Assembly (NCBI GenBank): GCA_005879655.1
Contig: VBJK01000146.1
Location: 1 to 22,378 of the forward strand
DNA from: Chloroflexota bacterium
GTDB lineage: Bacteria > Chloroflexota > Ktedonobacteria > Ktedonobacterales > Ktedonobacteraceae
Reading direction: 5' to 3'
DNA: 22,378 nucleotides
The notes beneath the pieces were generated by a model. It saw only the letters and a list, made by a program, of their open reading frames with translations. It ran no database searches and was not told the DNA's origin. Shown here one piece after another: positions 15,450 to 22,378 of the stretch (its first letter is position 1; every line of letters starts with the position of its first letter). The translations under genes were made by a program, and so were the position numbers.

Positions 15450-16679
15450 TTATGCCGCCATAGAGCGTAAGAAGAGCCGTGCCACGTTTTCATCAGCAGA
15501 TGCTGCAATCTGTTTAAGCAGATAGCTGAGTACTTGGGGCGTATCAACCTGAGCAACGTTTGTCTGAGCTAGCTCGGTCAACGTAGGGAAACGAGCTTGA
15601 ACAAGGGTGATAAGTGCCTCACGCAACGTTGTTATTGTTTCCTCAGCCAGTTGTTTGGCGTGCTCCTTGGCCAGTTGTTTGGCACGCTCTTCGGCTAGTT
15701 GTTTGGCGCGCTCTTCGGCTAGTTGTTCTAGCTCCATCTTTATGCGTGCTGCTTCGACCTTGACTAGTTCTTGAGCCAGCTTTTCTGCATTGGCTTGTGC
15801 CTCTTGCGCTAGCTTTTGTATCTCAGCTTGCATTTCAGCCTGCATTTCAGCTTTTGCCTCTTGTGCCTCAGCTCGTGCCTCTTGTATCTCAGTTTGTGCC
15901 TCAGCTCGTGCCTCAGCTCGTGCCTCAGCTCGTGCCTCAGCTTTTGCCTCTCGTACCTCAGCTCGTGCCTTGGCTTTAATCTGTTTGACCTTGGGATGTT
16001 CTTCCCAGAGAGGATCGTACATACTTAATCTCCTTTGCACTTCGCGCTTTTCCTGTGGAGGGATACTAGCAGTACGCTCCAGCAGGAGTTCCATCCACGC
16101 AAACTGTTGGGCTAGCGTTGTCTTATCATCGCGGTACAAGCTTGCCAGTTCCGCCATTGCCTCTTCGATGTGTGCTCGACTTACGTTATGCATCGTCGGC
16201 AAGAGCGGATACATGCAAGCCAAGTGTTCTCGTAAGTAATATTCTGCATCCAGCGAATAAAGCGGCAAGATGCGAAAATTGAAGGTGAGAATGGCCTCCT
16301 CTCCGCTCATCTCGCACCATGGCGATTTTGCCATCGCTACTTGGAATGGATACAGAATAATGGAAATTACTGGCAGTTTATAGTCTCGGTACAGTATAGC
16401 ATGGTAGACCAATAACCGCGAGACCATATGGTTGTCCGCGCCAGACTCAAACTCGATATGCAAAATGTGCGGTTCCCCGCGATAGATAACTTTGTAGACA
16501 CGATCCGTGCGCATCGTTGGCCTGATGCGCTCTATATCCATCGTCTCCAGATAGCTAGCTCCACTCAGCAGCAGAGGTAAAATTTGTGGGGCCTGCTGTT
16601 GGACCCACTCTTTGAGCGTCGAATCATATGGTTGTGCCTTTTTGTGCATTTTCGGTTGGGGTTTTTCCGTTGTTGGCAT
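15450..16679 (-). CDS. Rpn family recombination-promoting nuclease / PD-(D/E)XK transposase-like protein
   Basis: The protein has 409 residues from ATG 16679 (GAGAGG ribosome binding site); a GTG two codons upstream is the alternative. The N-terminal 200 residues match Rpn/YhgA-like proteins with a PD-(D/E)XK nuclease fold: YDSTLKEWV at the start, TDRVYKVIYRGE with Asp59, HILHIEFESGAD with Glu75-Phe-Glu77, then RLLVYHAILYRDYKLPVISI. Glu77 stands where Rpn proteins usually have Gln or Lys, so activity is uncertain. Residues about 230-345 are a low-complexity coiled coil built from AEAR and QLAEERAK repeats. The C-terminal 60 residues (TLREALITLVQARFPTL...) form a small helical domain common in this family. 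Related proteins occur in many copies per genome in this group and may be mobile-element relatives, though no terminal repeats are seen here. Confidence 0.8.
   Translation of the reverse strand: MPTTEKPQPKMHKKAQPYDSTLKEWVQQQAPQILPLLLSGASYLETMDIERIRPTMRTDRVYKVIYRGEPHILHIEFESGADNHMVSRLLVYHAILYRDYKLPVISIILYPFQVAMAKSPWCEMSGEEAILTFNFRILPLYSLDAEYYLREHLACMYPLLPTMHNVSRAHIEEAMAELASLYRDDKTTLAQQFAWMELLLERTASIPPQEKREVQRRLSMYDPLWEEHPKVKQIKAKARAEVREAKAEARAEARAEARAEAQTEIQEARAEAQEAKAEMQAEMQAEIQKLAQEAQANAEKLAQELVKVEAARIKMELEQLAEERAKQLAEERAKQLAKEHAKQLAEETITTLREALITLVQARFPTLTELAQTNVAQVDTPQVLSYLLKQIAASADENVARLFLRSMAA
15646..15735 (-). repeat. 24-bp tandem repeat inside the Rpn-like gene
   Basis: Three full 24-base units (15646-15669, 15670-15693, 15694-15717) and a partial fourth encode QLAEERAK-type eight-residue units of a coiled coil. 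They differ by a few bases, so copy number could change in frame. Confidence 0.8.
15826..15975 (-). repeat. 12-bp tandem repeats (AEAR units) inside the Rpn-like gene
   Basis: GCCTCAGCTCGT occurs several times in tandem at about 15898-15942, with degenerate copies on both sides (GCCTCAGCTTTT, GCCTCTTGTATC). On the minus strand each unit encodes four residues (AEAR or AEAK), making a charged helical stalk. Any unit gain or loss keeps the frame. Confidence 0.75.
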
Positions 16680-16685
16680 AGTCAC

Positions 16686-17185
16686 CCTCTCGACATAATT
16701 GGATTTACTGGACTATACCATGAAAGCTTATCTAAGTCAAATGCATGTCAATATTTTTATGCCATCTTTACCAGTGATGAAATGGATGGAGATAGATCTA
16801 ATTGCAATAATCTGCCAGCATAGGTTGAGCTTGCTAACCTACACATTACTCTGCCTTAAAGATGGTTTAACAATGAAGCTGTAAAATATATATATCGAGG
16901 TCAGGCAATGATTGATTGTGTTGAGGAGTTTTGGTGCACAGGTAGCTAAAACTTTTTTCTTCAGCGTAGAAAAGGATGTGTCCCATGGTTTGGAGAATTG
17001 TTACCAAGATCCTGCTTGATGCCCTGATGGATCTTCTGGTTGGCCTGTTAGTAAAATTAGCGATGGTCGCCGCGTCTGCTGTGTTTGACCATTATCGCCA
17101 GTCACGCCAACCCAGCTTTGCATAAAGCAGGTTCTGGTGAATTATGAGTGAGTGTGTATATAAATAGCGTGGTCGTTAACAGTCT
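16686..17185. other. Intergenic region of 500 bases holding one small gene
   Basis: The left part (16686-16970) is AT-rich with no gene or clear promoter. The right part carries a 46-codon gene at 16985-17125. The last 60 bases before the carbonic-anhydrase-like gene end show no hairpin terminator. Confidence 0.4.
16985..17125 (+). CDS. Small single-helix membrane protein (46 aa)
   Basis: ATG 16985 is preceded by an AAAAGGA ribosome binding site with about 9 bases of spacing. The product has one hydrophobic helix (about residues 9-33, LLDALMDLLVGLLVKLAMVAASAV without its breaks) and a basic tail (HYRQSRQPSFA). That suggests a single-pass or surface-lying membrane peptide. No family is recognised. 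Length, hydrophobicity and basic end recall type I toxin peptides or small membrane subunits, but that is only resemblance. It stands alone between minus-strand genes. Confidence 0.45.
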   Translation: MVWRIVTKILLDALMDLLVGLLVKLAMVAASAVFDHYRQSRQPSFA

Positions 17186-17710
17186 CTAGTCTTTTTCTGT
17201 TAATGATCTCTGGTGTTCTTGTGCGCGCGCGTAGTAGCCGTCTGCGCTACTGATAATACCTTCTCGTTCTGCGGGTGTGAGTGGTCGTGCTACTTTGGCC
17301 GGAACTCCGATGACCAATACTCCACTTGGTATCTGTTTCCGTTCGCTCACCAGTGCACAGGCTCCAATGAGCGTATCTGCGCCAATCTGGGCATATGAGA
17401 GGACAACGGCATTCAAGCCGATCAGGACACGGTCCGCTACTGTCGCACCGTGCACAACGGCATTATGCCCAATGGTACAATCTTCCCCAATCGTCAATGG
17501 TGCATCGGCATCGGTATGCAATGTACAATTGTCCTGAATATTGGTGTGCCGACCAATGACAATCGGGGCTGTATCACCACGCACGACGGTATTGTACCAG
17601 ATGCTGGCTCCTTCATGGATGGTGACATCGCCAATAATCATGGCACCTGGCGCGATAAAAACATCTTGCGCAATGTTCGGTTTTTTGCCATTAAATGGTA
17701 ATATGGGCAT
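17186..17710 (-). CDS. Gamma-carbonic anhydrase-like protein (YrdA/PaaY family)
   Basis: The 174-residue protein is a left-handed beta-helix of hexapeptide repeats (IGDVTI, IGEDCTIGHNAVV, IGLNAVV), the fold of trimeric gamma-class carbonic anhydrases and related proteins. The metal-binding His residues are His65 (NCTLHTD), His82 and His87 (IGHNAVVHG), with the expected five-residue spacing. The accompanying Arg44 (VRGD), Gln59 and Asp60 are present. The acidic loop with the proton-shuttle Glu of the archaeal Cam enzyme is missing, as in CamH/YrdA types, so activity cannot be assumed. An AAGGGA ribosome binding site lies about 10 bases before the ATG. It follows the C40 peptidase gene after 56 bases and may be co-transcribed. 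Confidence 0.9.
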   Translation of the reverse strand: MPILPFNGKKPNIAQDVFIAPGAMIIGDVTIHEGASIWYNTVVRGDTAPIVIGRHTNIQDNCTLHTDADAPLTIGEDCTIGHNAVVHGATVADRVLIGLNAVVLSYAQIGADTLIGACALVSERKQIPSGVLVIGVPAKVARPLTPAEREGIISSADGYYARAQEHQRSLTEKD

Positions 17711-17766
17711 AGCACTCGTTCCCTTCTTTTTCGTTTTTTGCTAGTTTAACATGTTGTTTTCCACAT

Positions 17767-18606
17767 TTAGGGGCTTACCCGCTTTACGTCCCAGACGAGT
17801 TCAGTAAGATATTGATCATACTGCGCATTGGCAGGGTCAAAACTGCTGATCAGGACACGGTTATAGCGTTGTCCTTCGGCATGAAGATACTCTTTGTTGC
17901 TCAATGCTAATCCGACATGCGTGATGGCATTGCGACCAAAGAAGATCAGATCCCCCTCTTGCATCTCCTCCCGTGCAATACTGTGCGTAAGTGTATAGTA
18001 CTGCTGATCGGCGTCACGAGGGATGATATACCCTCCCATGCGATAACAGAGCTGGACCAGAGCACTGCAATCAATGCCTGCCCAACTAGTGCCACCCCAG
18101 AGATAGCGTCTGTCGATGAAGGCGCGTGCATACAGGATGACAGCACTGATGGGCATACGGGGATATGGCTCGCTACCATGCCGTATGCTCACTGCTGCAC
18201 GATCTACCCAGGCTGTGTTTGCAGTGGGTAATGCAACTTGCAGGCGTGTGGGCTGCGTCGTGTCGAGGAGGGGAAGCGTAGTCGAGAGGTAGATCGTTCC
18301 CGTTGTTTCACTGCTATCCGGTGCGGTATAGAGGGTCGTATGCGTGGATGTAACAACCACTACCAGGTCCAGCGGAGTGGCACAGTGCTCGCCAACTTTT
18401 GTAAAACCTCTGACAATCGGGTCAGCCAATTGAGCAGTGTCTATCCAACCCTCATAGTCAGGTAGCGTCACATGCGTCCACTCGCCAACGGGGGTATCAG
18501 CGTGAGCAGGAACATTCATCAGTGCCTGTGTGACCAGTTCTGATGCCGGATCAGGCTCACGATGTATATTCGCTATACTAACCGCAACGACGCAGGGTAT
18601 GGTCAT
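17767..18606 (-). CDS. NlpC/P60 (C40) cysteine peptidase with SH3-like domains
   Basis: Residues count from ATG 18606 (279 aa); the frame is open to a GTG at 18675, which has no good ribosome binding site. Two SH3b-like regions come first: VAVSIANIHREPDPASELVTQ opens the first, and a second lies around SSETTGTIYLSTTLPLLD. The C-terminal NlpC/P60 domain follows: YLWGGTSWAGIDCSALVQLC with the catalytic Cys, GDLIFFGRNAITHVGLAL with the catalytic His, and LHAEG with the third polar residue. This is the layout of YkfC-like gamma-D-glutamyl-diamino-acid endopeptidases, which trim peptidoglycan stem peptides. No signal peptide is evident, so a role in muropeptide recycling in the cytoplasm is plausible. 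The AAGGA motif lies about 14 bases from the ATG, so the start is uncertain. Confidence 0.85.
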   Translation of the reverse strand: MTIPCVVAVSIANIHREPDPASELVTQALMNVPAHADTPVGEWTHVTLPDYEGWIDTAQLADPIVRGFTKVGEHCATPLDLVVVVTSTHTTLYTAPDSSETTGTIYLSTTLPLLDTTQPTRLQVALPTANTAWVDRAAVSIRHGSEPYPRMPISAVILYARAFIDRRYLWGGTSWAGIDCSALVQLCYRMGGYIIPRDADQQYYTLTHSIAREEMQEGDLIFFGRNAITHVGLALSNKEYLHAEGQRYNRVLISSFDPANAQYDQYLTELVWDVKRVSP

Positions 18607-19118
18607 AACGGGTAATGTAATCCTTCCTGGTAAAAGCCAATGTGTGGTAACTTTATTATAGCAAATCTCTGTCACTCAATCGCTAGCAGGAGGCGATGTC
18701 CCTTGTGGTTGCCCTGTGGCGCTGTATGGCTTGCACGGTGCATTATTGGACTATATCCATTATGAGCACTTTGCCGAGCCTTAAGCATATCCTTCTGCGC
18801 TGTATTCTATATGACCCTGCCATTCGTAATACATCTTATAGAGGTGTTATTAAGCGCCTCCAACAGTAGCCATTTGTTCCCTGCATGCACGCTAAGCGGT
18901 AATGTGGCTGTTGTCTGAAGAATAGGCATTTATAGGCTATTGTGCTTAATAAGAGATATATACATAAAAGCATTGTGTAGTGTCGAGATATTCTGGTAAG
19001 GACAGCTCTTCATCGAAATTGCTAACTCAGCTGATCTGCTATAATAGCAAGAGAGACGTTGTATTCTGTCCTGAGGTAAACAGTACTGTTTCTACTGTCT
19101 ACCAGTAAAGGTGGTTGC
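18607..19118. other. Divergent intergenic region before the GH57-type gene
   Basis: About 440-510 bases depending on the start of the C40 gene. It contains a promoter for the GH57-type gene near 19037-19045. AGGAGG at 18688-18693 is only 2 bases from an ATG that opens a 57-codon frame to 18869, which I do not accept as a gene. Nothing else is evident. Confidence 0.4.
19019..19045 (+). promoter_or_regulatory. Extended -10 promoter of the GH57-type gene
   Basis: TGCTATAAT at 19037-19045 is a perfect TATAAT with the TGN extension. The -35 is weak (TTGCTA at 19019, 15 bases upstream), as is common with extended -10 promoters. A start near 19052 gives a leader of about 67 bases. Confidence 0.55.
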
Positions 19119-20390
19119 ATGATCGAACAAAGCTTACCAAAAGACCTTCAGCTTAGTCCGCAGGTGGAAAAAGTGTATCTCTGCCTGCACGGCCATTTTT
19201 ATCAGCCGCCCAGAGAAGATCCGTTCACGAATATCCTTCCTCTAGAAGTTGGTGCTACACCTTTTACCAACTACAACGAAAAAATTACTGCTGAATGTTA
19301 CCGTCCCAATGCTGAAGTAGGCAATTTTGATGCGATTAGTTATGACATGGGGCCGACGCTCGCTGCATGGCTAGAGCGTGCCCACCCAGATGTGTATCAG
19401 CGCATTATCAGTGCCGATCGTCGTCATATGGAGCGCTATGGCGTTGGCAATGCACTCGCCCAAGCGTATAATCATACCATTCTGCCACTAGCGACGACGC
19501 GCGATAAACGTACGCAGATTGTCTGGGGCCTTCAGGACTTTCGTCAGCGTTATGGACACGCCGCACGTGGTATGTGGCTGGCGGAGACGGCGGTGGATAT
19601 TGAGAGCCTGGATCTATTGGCGCAGTACGGTATTACCTATACTATCCTTGCTCCCTGGCAAGCAGCCACGCCGATTGATCCTACGGAAGCCTACATCTTG
19701 CCTTTGTATAACGGACGTTCCATAACAGTCTTCTTCTATAATGCTCCTCTCTCAGGTGGTGTCTCGTTTGATTGGACCACAACCAGTAACGCTGACATTT
19801 TTGCAGCCTCTTACCTGCGTGCTCACCTCGTTGAGAGTAAACTTAAGGAGCGTAAAGAGCAGTTAATCCTCCTGGCTACCGATGGTGAGCTTTATGGACA
19901 CCACAAGCCCTGGCGCGATAAGTTTTTAGAGTACCTGATTCGTAAAGGTGCTCCCTCATATGGTTTTGAGGTCTGTACGTTAGAGCGCTATATGCAACGG
20001 CATCCTGCGACACAAGAGGTTCAGCTGCAAGTGCCGAGCGCCTGGAGCTGTATACACGGTGTGGCACGTTGGGATGTCGGGTGTAGTTGTACTGAAGGTG
20101 ATAGTAGCTGGAAGCCTGTGCTACGACACGCGCTTGAGCATCTCGCTAAACGCGGCGATCGTCTCTTTGAGCACTATGCGAGCAAGGCGCTGCTTGATCC
20201 TTGGGCGGCACGCGTCTGCCATCCGATCAACATCTTGTTGAGTGTATTCATCTGTTGCTTGAGGCTGAATACTACCTGCAATATAGTTTTACAAGTTGTG
20301 GTTTCTTCTTTGAGGATCTCGATCGTATCGAGCCGCGTAACGATATCGCTTTCGCTCGGCGGGCTATCAGTCTGTTCTGGCAGGCCGTAG
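19119..20390 (+). CDS. Glycoside hydrolase family 57 / DUF3536-type protein, frame broken near its C-terminus
   Basis: ATG 19119 follows an AAAGGTGG ribosome binding site. The first 365 residues are a GH57-like catalytic barrel of the DUF3536-associated type. The opening CLHGHFYQPPRE holds His24 and His26, GMWLAETAVDIESLDLLAQYG has the conserved Glu of the nucleophile region, and LLATDGELYGHHKPW has the acidic Asp-Gly-Glu region. GH57 enzymes cut or transfer alpha-glucans; activity of this subgroup is not settled. After DPWAAR (to 20213) the frame leaves the family pattern and runs 59 more codons as unrelated sequence. The expected continuation appears in another frame from about 20222. The gene is therefore either inactivated, affected by a sequencing error, or makes a shortened protein. 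Confidence 0.8.
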   Translation: MIEQSLPKDLQLSPQVEKVYLCLHGHFYQPPREDPFTNILPLEVGATPFTNYNEKITAECYRPNAEVGNFDAISYDMGPTLAAWLERAHPDVYQRIISADRRHMERYGVGNALAQAYNHTILPLATTRDKRTQIVWGLQDFRQRYGHAARGMWLAETAVDIESLDLLAQYGITYTILAPWQAATPIDPTEAYILPLYNGRSITVFFYNAPLSGGVSFDWTTTSNADIFAASYLRAHLVESKLKERKEQLILLATDGELYGHHKPWRDKFLEYLIRKGAPSYGFEVCTLERYMQRHPATQEVQLQVPSAWSCIHGVARWDVGCSCTEGDSSWKPVLRHALEHLAKRGDRLFEHYASKALLDPWAARVCHPINILLSVFICCLRLNTTCNIVLQVVVSSLRISIVSSRVTISLSLGGLSVCSGRP

Positions 20391-20518
20391 CGGTCGATCT
20401 ACAGCATGACTTCCTGAAAGATTTGAAACACGCTAAGAGCTGGCGTACGAAATTAACGGGTCTGGATCTCTATAAGCAGTTGCCTATTGTCAAACCGGGC
20501 CTTTTACCTCCCTTGTAG
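20201..20518 (+). pseudogene. Displaced C-terminal fragment of the GH57/DUF3536-type gene
   Basis: From about 20222 this frame reads SDQHLVECIHLLLEAEYYL, then FTSCGFFFEDLDRIEPRND and ARRAISLFWQAVAVDLQHDF. The FTSCGFFFEDLDRIEP pattern is typical of the helical C-terminal region following the GH57 barrel in DUF3536-type proteins. It has no start of its own; TTG 20201 only opens the frame. It must once have been fused to the upstream gene, and the shift is -1 (or +2) at about 20214-20230. The linker there seems short, so a small deletion not divisible by three is likely. Confidence 0.7.
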
Positions 20519-20703
20519 GTAATCGTAAAGCGCGTAAAGCACTGCCCCAGGGCAATTATCAGGGATAATACCAGCCCGTCCAGGGCAAGCACAAGGGATT
20601 GCCCCTACAATGGTACGAACGCGCATCACAGGACGCGCGCGTACCATTGTAGGGGCATCCTTTATGGGTGCCCTGATGGGCTTGTCTGACCGTGGTTGGT
20701 CCT
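20519..20703. repeat. Intergenic hairpin repeat element
   Basis: GCCCCTACAATGGTACG (20601-20617) pairs perfectly with 20640-20656, and the inner CGCGC (20620-20624) pairs with GCGCG (20635-20639). Together they give a 22-bp hairpin with a two-base bulge and a 10-base loop. GGGCAA/TTGCCC-like words repeat on its left (20547-20605). It lies between convergent genes and looks like a dispersed palindromic repeat (REP/MITE-like) rather than a plain terminator, since no U tract follows. Confidence 0.7.
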
Positions 20704-20726
20704 TTATGGGTGCCCTGAGGGCTTGG
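20658..20726. repeat. Direct repeat of about 26 bp reaching into the DUF6585-like gene
   Basis: TCCTTTATGGGTGCCCTGA starts at 20658 and again at 20701. Both copies continue with a near-identical GGGCTTG tail, the second lacking one base. The second copy supplies the stop codon and last residues of the minus-strand gene. Confidence 0.75.
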
Positions 20727-21771
20727 CCCACACGATACAAGCGAGCAATTCCTTAAGGGCCACAACATCTCGTAGCATCCAGAGAGGGACTGTATACCAG
20801 CCCGCATCCTTGCCCTCTTTTCTGAGGATGAGTTCGTTCTCTCCGACACCGATGCTAGCAATCTCGTTCCAGCGAAAGCGTTCTTTCCCGTTATCGACCT
20901 CGATACCTTGCCAGTTGAGGCTTAAGCGACCAAAGTGTATCGTTGATCCTGCCTTGTAAGCAATAAGTTGGGGAAGAGTGCGCCCTTTGCGTGTATCCTG
21001 GATGTAGTCAGTGATTGCTTGCAGAATCGGTATGTTAGGGATATCTCTGGCTTTGAGTGTTGCCCAAGGATGCGGTTCATTCTTTTTATAGAGGGAAAGT
21101 GTGCGTGCATCGTTGGTCAGCTTGGCAAATTGGTTCCAGGGTAGCGAGCGACGATCCTCGCGCAAACGAATGTCGTGGCGACTGACTACAATCTCATCAA
21201 ATGCAAGCAGCTGTCCCGCTTGGTAAGCCGCAACGGCGCGTGGAAAGAGATAGCGCATAAGCTCTTCTTCTAAACGTTTAGCCAGTTCTTCAACATTTTG
21301 CAGCTCACTGGTAAAGGTAAAAAACGTTTCGTCATTGCGGCGTATCGTATAGAAACAATCTTTCTGGCCCTTGCGGTCAATACGTATATTTTGCCAGAGC
21401 CGCTCTATCTGATTCCAACGAACAATTTCAGTAGTTTTTTTGCAGCAGATTAAGCCTTCACCACAGACATAGACCTGCATTCTGGGAGCGCTATAGGGTG
21501 AGAAGATGATTACGATACCAAATAGAAACCAGGTCAGACCAACTAATGGGATGAGCACGACTTGCCAAGCCATGAGCCAACCTATGAGAGTTGCATAGGT
21601 CATAAAGAAAAAGATGATAATGAGGCAACCCATAACAATGGCACTCAGACCAGTAGCGTGGTAAAGAATGGATGGCTTTGTCGGCTCATAGAAGTTCTGC
21701 GGTTGCCCCAGTTGATATATTGCCGCAATACTAGCAATCTCAGGTGGAACCTGTGTCTGCACTGTTGACAT
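20704..21771 (-). CDS. Two-helix membrane protein, DUF6585-like
   Basis: From ATG 21771 (AGGAT motif 7-8 bases upstream) the protein has 355 residues; upstream starts at 21780 and 21867 are possible. Two hydrophobic helices near the N-terminus (about residues 40-62 and 68-90, GCLIIIFFFMTYATLIGWL and VVLIPLVGLTWFLFGIVIIF) form a hairpin. The rest is cytoplasmic beta-rich sequence with repeated PH-like units: VYVCGEGLICCKKTTEIVRW, then EIVVSRHDIRLREDRRSLPW and LSLNWQGIEVDNGKERFRW, each ending in a Trp-Asn. This pattern is what I associate with DUF6585 proteins; no function is known to me. It follows ffh on the same strand after 105 bases. The last residues (AKPSGHP) come from an intergenic repeat. 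Confidence 0.65.
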   Translation of the reverse strand: MSTVQTQVPPEIASIAAIYQLGQPQNFYEPTKPSILYHATGLSAIVMGCLIIIFFFMTYATLIGWLMAWQVVLIPLVGLTWFLFGIVIIFSPYSAPRMQVYVCGEGLICCKKTTEIVRWNQIERLWQNIRIDRKGQKDCFYTIRRNDETFFTFTSELQNVEELAKRLEEELMRYLFPRAVAAYQAGQLLAFDEIVVSRHDIRLREDRRSLPWNQFAKLTNDARTLSLYKKNEPHPWATLKARDIPNIPILQAITDYIQDTRKGRTLPQLIAYKAGSTIHFGRLSLNWQGIEVDNGKERFRWNEIASIGVGENELILRKEGKDAGWYTVPLWMLRDVVALKELLACIVWAKPSGHP

Positions 21772-21876
21772 CGCCTGCATCCTATCGATTGGTGGCTTAG
21801 TGCATGGTGCAGAGCTGTTCGCGCATCGTGAGTCAATAAACATCCCTGGCACTACGCAATAAGCCATCCTAGCGGA

Positions 21877-22378
21877 TTATCTCCTACCGCTTCTCGCTTT
21901 CTGCTTGCGCTTTTCTTTACGTGCAGCTTTACCAGTCTTCTTACCACCACCAGCTGTCCGTGGTATAGCTGGCATAGCTGGCATACCCTGTATACCCTCA
22001 CCGCCAGTACTGGCATATTGCCGCATCATCTGTGCTAGAGGACCTTTTCCACTGCTAAATTGGCGAATTGCAGAAGACATCTCGTTAAACTGCTTGAGCA
22101 GCTGATTCAACGCTTCCACACTTGTGCCGCTGCCGCGTGCGATACGTTTACGGCGACTGCCGTTGATAATATCGGGCTTGCTGCGCTCTTCTTTCGTCAT
22201 GGAAAGGATCATGGCCTCAATATGTTTCAGTTGGTCGCCTACTAGCGCTTCTTCCATCTCTGGCATGGCCGCCAACTTGTTGAAGCCTGGCATCATCTCC
22301 ATAACTTGGCGCAATGGTCCCATCCGCTTCAACTGGCGCATCGCATTGAGGAAATCTTCAAGGTCGAATTTGCCTTGT
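21877..22378 (-). CDS. ffh: Signal recognition particle protein Ffh (SRP54), C-terminal M domain, cut by right edge
   Basis: The frame is open to the window edge, giving the last 166 residues. GKFDLEDFLNAMRQLKRMG, then GPLRQVMEMMPG, then SRRKRIARGSGTSVEALNQL and LLKQFNEM are the conserved M-domain sequences that bind 4.5S RNA and signal peptides of nascent membrane proteins. The methionine-rich tail is followed by a Gly/Ala/Pro stretch and a very basic end (KKTGKAARKEKRKQKARSGRR). The NG GTPase domain lies outside the window. Confidence 0.97.
   Translation of the reverse strand, partial: QGKFDLEDFLNAMRQLKRMGPLRQVMEMMPGFNKLAAMPEMEEALVGDQLKHIEAMILSMTKEERSKPDIINGSRRKRIARGSGTSVEALNQLLKQFNEMSSAIRQFSSGKGPLAQMMRQYASTGGEGIQGMPAMPAIPRTAGGGKKTGKAARKEKRKQKARSGRR

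Noticed and set aside
15646..15975. CRISPR-like array
   Set aside because: The repeats are short, contiguous, without spacers, and encode a coiled coil in frame.
18696..18869. 57-codon plus frame next to AGGAGG at 18688-18693
   Set aside because: The spacing to its ATG is only 2 bases and the product has no protein-like pattern.

Overview
The window carries about seventeen protein genes and no rRNA, tRNA, CRISPR array or insertion sequence that I could recognise. Gene style points to a Ktedonobacteria-like member of the Chloroflexota. The signs are a multi-GAF cytoplasmic histidine kinase, an Rpn-type nuclease with an alanine/glutamate/arginine-rich coiled coil, a DUF6585-like membrane protein, a GH57/DUF3536-type protein, and long hairpin repeats between genes. 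The taxon is an inference, because nothing here is a formal marker except the 3' part of ffh at the right edge.

Layout, left to right. At 1-238 is the end of a branched-chain-amino-acid-type substrate-binding protein. At 406-2118 (-) is an asparagine-synthetase-fold protein that has lost its catalytic motifs; it is divergent from a membrane-anchored C39-like peptidase (2466-3440, +). Two small minus-strand genes (3743-4258) follow, with good ribosome binding sites and a clear terminator. A 520-bp regulatory region with seven GGGAA repeats leads into a large HTH protein with a C-terminal Nudix-like domain (4780-6378). Convergent to it is an nrdA-nrdB operon (10247 down to 6449, -). It encodes a ribonucleotide reductase whose small subunit matches the class Ic, tyrosyl-radical-free Chlamydia type residue by residue. 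Two NrdR boxes and a sigma70-like promoter lie upstream.

The next block (10634-15388, +) is a histidine kinase, a single-domain response regulator and a GT-C type membrane glycosyltransferase, probably one transcription unit. The kinase N-terminus seems to be encoded in another frame upstream of a TTTT run. An Rpn/PD-(D/E)XK family gene with repeat-built coiled coil (15450-16679, -) is convergent to it. A 46-residue single-helix protein (16985-17125) lies in the next gap. A C40/NlpC-P60 peptidase and a gamma-carbonic-anhydrase-like protein follow (18606 down to 17186, -).

The right part holds a GH57/DUF3536-type gene whose C-terminal segment is in a different frame (19119-20518, +) and a long hairpin repeat region (20519-20726). 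The 3' end of a DUF6585-like gene runs into that repeat. Last comes the M domain of ffh (SRP54), cut by the window edge. The strongest leads are the class Ic RNR with a Phe at the Tyr222 position, the HTH-Nudix fusion with its repeat array, the inactive asparagine synthetase fold, and two apparent frameshifts.
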